Under the pieces are notes generated by a model. It was given only the letters and a program-made list of their open reading frames with translations, ran no database searches and was not told the DNA's origin. Position numbers and translations under genes: made by a program. Source: Edolisoma coerulescens (lineage: Eukaryota > Chordata > Aves > Passeriformes > Campephagidae). From it: a stretch of 64,000 nucleotides of DNA. This document shows, piece by piece, positions 59,441 to 64,000 of the stretch. How positions within the stretch are numbered: the first letter of the stretch is position 1; each line of letters starts with the position of its first letter. The stretch covers positions 62,329 through 126,328 of the forward strand of contig VWZW01007683.1 of the NCBI GenBank assembly GCA_013397115.1, given 5' to 3'.

Positions 59441-61449
59441 ATTCAGTGATAACTTTTACACAAACAGGCTGTTCTGCCAGTAGGAAATCAGGTCTCTGTG
59501 CAGCCTTCCCAGTCTGCACTGGAAAATCTCAATTTTGCAGGTGCTGTTGAGGATCTGGGTGTAGGCACAGGCACAGAGGGAGTGCAGGGTTATCATTTTG
59601 CTGCTGGTGGCGTCTCGTTGGGTGTCTAAAAGGAGGTGGATTGCTCCTGGCTCAGGTATCTGGCAAACCCTGCCCTTGGGAAATGCAGACCCTCATTCCA
59701 CCCAGTGCTTTTCCGGATTGAATTTCCCTGTCCCATAAGGATTTATGGGTGTGGTAGTTCCCTGTGACACTGATGCAGTTTGTATTTCCTTTATTTATTA
59801 AACAATGGTAGGATAATGCTTTAAATTTCACAGGAGGTTTCATGGGTGGATTCCAGTTGGGATCAATGCTCATGGAAAACCACTCCTGGGTTGGAATGGT
59901 TAACAGAGCTAAAATCTAATGAAGGCTGTGGAACTTCAGTGAGGCCTTTTCATGGCAAACCCGGTTTTAAATCCTTTAATACTGGAAGTATGAACACTGG
60001 GGGAAACACCTCCAAAGGAGAGAAAGTGCAGAATGAGCTGTAGGTTGTTAACTTGGGACATTGGGGCTCCACATTTGGGACACTGATCTGACTGCCGACC
60101 TGACCAGAACAGTGACAAAGTCCTCCTTAATGATCCTTGAAAAGGGCTGTGTTGGGATGTGGTTTGAGCTGTTCCTTAGCCAGGTGTGCTTCCCTCCCTC
60201 ACTCAGGCTTTGGGATGGGGAATAACTTAAACAAGTGGGAAATGTCAGGAACAGGCCCAGCCAAAGTGTCAGAGCCAGCAGGAGAGCAGAGGGGATGAGT
60301 GAGGAGGGAGATGAGGCACGGGGAGGGCCCTGGGAGAGGAAGGACAAAGAATTTGTGTGTGTAAGAGCCAGCTGTGGGCTCAGCCTTCCCTCGCTGGAGC
60401 AGCTGGCACTTGGTTTGGAGGAGAGCAAGAGCCACTCCTCACTTCTGAGTGATTCCCATTCATCAGAGTCATTCACCAGGAGGCCAAGTGAGAGCTCCTC
60501 TGTCCTCCACACCCCACCTGCCCAGGGATTCGCACTCCAAACAGCAGCTGGAGCTGGAGCAAAATGCAAATCTGCCCTTGGGATGGGGGAGAACCGAGCA
60601 AGGGGGGTGTCATTGGAGTTCCGAGGATAGAGGAGATGTTTGAGGGCTGCCAGCCTTTATCAGAATTGTCCTGGGAACTGCGTGAGGCTTTTCGTAGTAT
60701 TGGAACTACCTCTGAGAGCGGCTTCCTGCGCCTCAGCTCCTTTCTCCCAGACAGGCACCGGGAACTGAAGTGCCCAGAGCTGTGGAGAGCCAAGGTTGCC
60801 AACAACAGAGAACAAATCTGATAAACGTCTGCCAGCCGCCGTGTCCTGGTGCCTCCTTCGCCCGTGGCTCCCTGTGGCTAACACAGCTCATGTCACAGGG
60901 TCTCCCTGACAACTGGCCTTGCATGAGCTCTCCTGGGTACGGTCTTCTGTCTGCAGTGGGCGGAGGGTGAAGCCACAGGGAGCTTTCAGGTGTACTTATG
61001 CTCTCTCCACAGCAATCAGACTTCATCTAGTCATGCCCAAAGCTAGAAGTAAAGGCCAGGAAAGATAAGGAATATGTAAAAAACCCAGCCTGGTTTCCAG
61101 CTGGAGAGGTGAAATGGAACAACACCGCTTGTCCTGACCTTCTTCCATATCCCCTGTGCAAATGTCCCTTGGAGTCTTCTTGGCAGATAATAAACAACCT
61201 CCCAGATGTCCCCTCCTGAGGAATCTTTGTGCTTATCTGACCAAGTGCAGTGATGCCCGGTGAAAAATCACGGTGTGGCTGCTGTGGGTTTAATCTAAAC
61301 CCTCCCTGAGAGGTTCTGACTACCGTGTCCATGATCCCCACTGACAGAAATGGGTAAAAATCTAAACCAGTGGTCATGAAGTGAAACAGGAAAAATTCCC
61401 ACTTGATTAAAGAAGAAAACAGGTCTGACTTCAGTGAGAGTCTCTGGCA

Positions 61450-61487
61450 TCTTGAGGTCCCTTCCAAGCTGAATTATGATTCTGTAA
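61450..61487 (+). mobile_element. Possible CR1 LINE 3' terminal remnant
   Basis: CTTGAGGTCCCTTCCAAGCT followed by GAATTATGATTCTGTAA resembles the last 40 bases of a sense CR1. It is very short. Confidence 0.55.
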
Positions 61488-61552
61488 CAAAAAGCAGGTG
61501 CAGACCTGCTGGATCTTAAATCCTTTTGCTATTTTTGTAGCATCTAATTTTT

Positions 61553-61957
61553 TCATAGAAACATAGAACCCTGGAATGGTTTGGGTTGGAAGGGACTTTA
61601 AAATCCCCCAGTCCCACTCCCTGCCATGGGCAGGGACACCTTCCACTATCCCAGGCTGCTCAAGCCCCGTCCAGCCTGGCCTGGGACACTGCCAGGGATC
61701 CAGGGGCAGCCACAGCCTCTCTGGGCACCCTGTGCCAGGGCCTCCCCACCCTCCCAGGGAAGCATGTTTTCCTAATATCTAATCCAAACCTACTCTCTTT
61801 CAGTTTAAAGCCGTTCCCCCGTGTCCTGTCCCTACAGGCCCTTGTCGAAAGTCTCTCTCCATCTCTCTTGGACCCCTTCAGGCACTGGAAGGGGCATAAG
61901 AAGGACCTCGGTCTCCCTGGAGCGTCTCTTCTCCAGGCTGAACAGCCTTGCAGGATC
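61553..61957 (-). mobile_element. CR1 LINE 3' copy inside the ASIC2 intron
   Basis: CATAGAACCCTGGAATGGTT, GCCATGGGCAGGGACACCTT, GGATCCAGGGGCAGCCACAG and TTTAAAGCCGTTCCCCCGTG are the reverse complement of about 400 bases of CR1, ending in CTTCTCCAGGCTGAACAGCC. It is antisense to ASIC2. Confidence 0.94.
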
Positions 61958-62107
61958 TTGCACTTGGCCGGGTCACACATTCCCACCTCTCCAGCCTGTC
62001 CAGGTCCCTCTGGATCCCATCCCTTCCCTCCAGCATGTCACACAGCTTGGTGTCATCAAGCTTGCTGAGGGGGCCCTCGATCCCATTGTTCGTGTCACCA
62101 ACAGAGA
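61958..62107 (-). mobile_element. Adjoining avian interspersed repeat, probably CR1-related
   Basis: CAGCCTGTCCAGGTCCCTCT, CCATCCCTTCCCTCCAGCAT and ACAGCTTGGTGTCATCAAGC follow the order of a widespread avian repeat that I associate with CR1-type elements. It abuts the CR1 3' copy directly. Its exact family cannot be set by eye. Confidence 0.6.
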
Positions 62108-64000
62108 TGGAAACCACAGCTCTAAGCCTGAGGAGCTCTGCCTGTCTCTGACTTGCTCTCAGGTCACCCTCAGGCTTCCTGAGAAATGAAAGCCAGTTTG
62201 GGAACATGATCACCTCCCTCTCTGTGAACTCTGTGCATGAGTTCAAGTTTGCATTATTGACCTAAGGACAAAAATTGCCCTAAAATGCAGAGTTGCTGAC
62301 AGCTCTGTCTGCACTGAGCATCGAGGCATTCACAGCTCTGATTCCATAATGAGTCCACCACAGTTTCTCTGAGCAAACCCCTGTCTTTTCCCATTTCCTG
62401 AAACGATCCCTATTTGCTTTAGAAGGAGACAGTGGAGATTCCCTGAAAAAAAACCCCTGAAATCCATCACTCAGCTCCTGCTGACAGAAAATGTGCCTGG
62501 CAGCTCCCGAGGAGCGGCAGGATGGGGAGGTCATGCGAGGCACCTCCGTCTCCTCTGGCAGGGTCTGGAGTCCCTCCTGGGCTTTCCCAAAGGCATTTGT
62601 CACAGGGATTTATGCCTGGAGTGCCAGCCAGGCTCAGGTCGGCCGTGCAGCAGAGTTCTGCATCCATTGGCGTGGTCAGGGTGAGGGCAACAAAGGTGAT
62701 AGGGTATCGTGATAAGGTGGGCGTGAGCAGGGTGTCGGGTGATTGAGCTGCTGCCACAGCTACACCAGCTTGGTAAGGGGCTCAAAAATACAAAAAGCAT
62801 TCTGCCTGCTGGGCTGGTGAGACCCTGCAGTGCTCCATAGGTAGACCTCTTTGGGAAAACAGACCCATGGAAAACTTTCTTGCTTACAAAGTGATCACAG
62901 CTATGAGAGAGCTGGCAGTTGGGAGGACTCAGATATTCCTGAGGGAGGAAATTGTGATCTGTGGCAAAACCTGAAGGTTGTGAGAATCAGTGTCTATTTT
63001 GCCACCTGCATCTGCTGAGAGGTCATGACGAAAAGCCTTAGATAGATTGGCTTTACTGAGGGATGAGTGCAATTGAATGGTCCACTAGAAGCTTGCTGGG
63101 ACTTCCATGAGAAGTGGAAATCCATGAGAAAACTTCTCAGGCACCAGAAGCTCAACAAGCTAAGAGGGAAAATGAGGTAGATGAGGTGGTCAAGTCTGAC
63201 TCCATCTGCCATGGATTAATGTACGCGACCTGCACCAGGAAAGCAAAATCGCCCATGGAGGTAAAAGAGACTGGGAGTGGTTTCAGCAGATTGACACCAG
63301 CGTGCTCAGGGCCATCAAGAACCGATTTCCACCCAGCCATGAATATTTACAACCAAGCACATGCCATTACTTGAAGAAAAGCTGAATTGTTTTGATCATT
63401 TGTTGCTGTTGTGCCATGGAAGGAAGGATTTAGCCTGTGTGTTAAGGCAAGGAGCGTGAAGTGAGGGCGTGCAGGGTAATGGAAAATGCACATGTATTTG
63501 CTCAGGGTGAGACGGATGGAAGGAGGTTTAGTCTGCACTTGGATTTCCACAGAGGAGCCCGTCCAAGGGAACGGGGCCATCAGGGATTTTCACGTGCAAG
63601 AGGAGCTGCTCAGTTGTCTGCTCCTGTCAGAGGAGCCAGTTCTGCTCCGTGATTTCCTCAGGGACTGAAATATGAAAAGAAAATCAGAAGTGAAAAAGTC
63701 TCAGTCAAATTCCATCTCTTCCTCAGGTACCCCCCACATCGGTCTGACCTTGCACGAGAAGGGGATTCCAGGCTCTTGTCTCATGCCAGGTCTGTAGCCT
63801 TCCCTTTCAGTCAGTCCAAAGGTTGTCCAGATCTCACTTTCAGTGTGAGTTTCTTGGGAATTGGAGTTTTTTCCCGAGGGAAACCAATAGTTCTTAGTCT
63901 GTCCTCCTTGTCTATATGAAAAAAAATCCCAACCCAAAACCTAAAACCCCTAAACCAAACCACTGGAGGTCCAAAAATCTTAGAAATGTTAGTGAGACCA
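62108..64000 (+). other. ASIC2 intron, continued; no exon seen
   Basis: No coding exon, RNA gene or further CR1 copy was recognised to the end of the window. Confidence 0.6.

Larger units (their letters stand above)
55273..61449 (+). other. ASIC2 intron following exon 1
   Basis: It begins with the donor GTGAGT at 55,273. The next expected coding piece, starting with VFTKYGKC, was not found in any frame, so the intron runs past the window end at 64,000; this entry covers its first part, up to the CR1 copies. A (GCT)n microsatellite lies at 57,895-57,917 and a 15-bp duplication at 59,411-59,440. The part at 59,050-59,260 is AT-rich and repeat-free. No other gene was recognised. Confidence 0.85.

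Noticed and set aside
1..64000. tRNA, rRNA, microRNA hairpins, CRISPR arrays or bacterial-type operons
   Set aside because: None was recognised; the repeat content and the spliced exon show vertebrate nuclear DNA.

Overview
This window is vertebrate nuclear DNA, almost certainly from a bird and most likely a songbird. Three things point there: about 25 fragments of the avian CR1 retrotransposon in both orientations, many ending in the typical ATTCTRTG-type tail; a solo long terminal repeat that resembles songbird LTRs; and one unmistakable coding exon whose protein is an acid-sensing ion channel close to ASIC2. No bacterial, phage or CRISPR features are present.

Layout. From 1 to 4.16 kb there is unique non-coding DNA. 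At 4.16-4.6 kb a CpG-rich block carries what looks like a minus-strand promoter and first coding exon: a TATAAAA box, a short leader with a 10-codon upstream ORF, a start codon in strong context, a signal-peptide-like start and a canonical splice donor. From 4.6 to 53.4 kb the sequence is non-coding and rich in CR1 fragments. It also holds a solo LTR (17.9-18.7 kb), a second small CpG block (32.3-32.6 kb), a 27-bp perfect palindrome (33.3 kb), a 39-base A-run with an upstream AATAAA (33.8 kb), a 13-14 bp minisatellite (44.1-44.3 kb) and several AT-rich stretches that read like conserved enhancers. A CpG-rich promoter region begins near 53.4 kb and leads into ASIC2 exon 1 (CDS 54,709-55,272, plus strand). 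The rest of the window, to 64.0 kb, is the first intron downstream of that exon, with one long CR1 copy near 61.6 kb.

How it fits together. Only one gene is certain, and only its first coding exon lies here. In mammals the exon of this type (ASIC2a) is an alternative first exon inside a very large gene, so the upstream 50 kb may be either intergenic DNA or an intron of the longer ASIC2b transcript. The candidate minus-strand exon at 4.2 kb would be head-to-head with the ASIC2a promoter about 50 kb away. Human gene order places TMEM132E and a chemokine cluster on the 5' side of ASIC2. That makes TMEM132E one hypothesis for the minus-strand gene, but the 14 visible residues cannot decide it.
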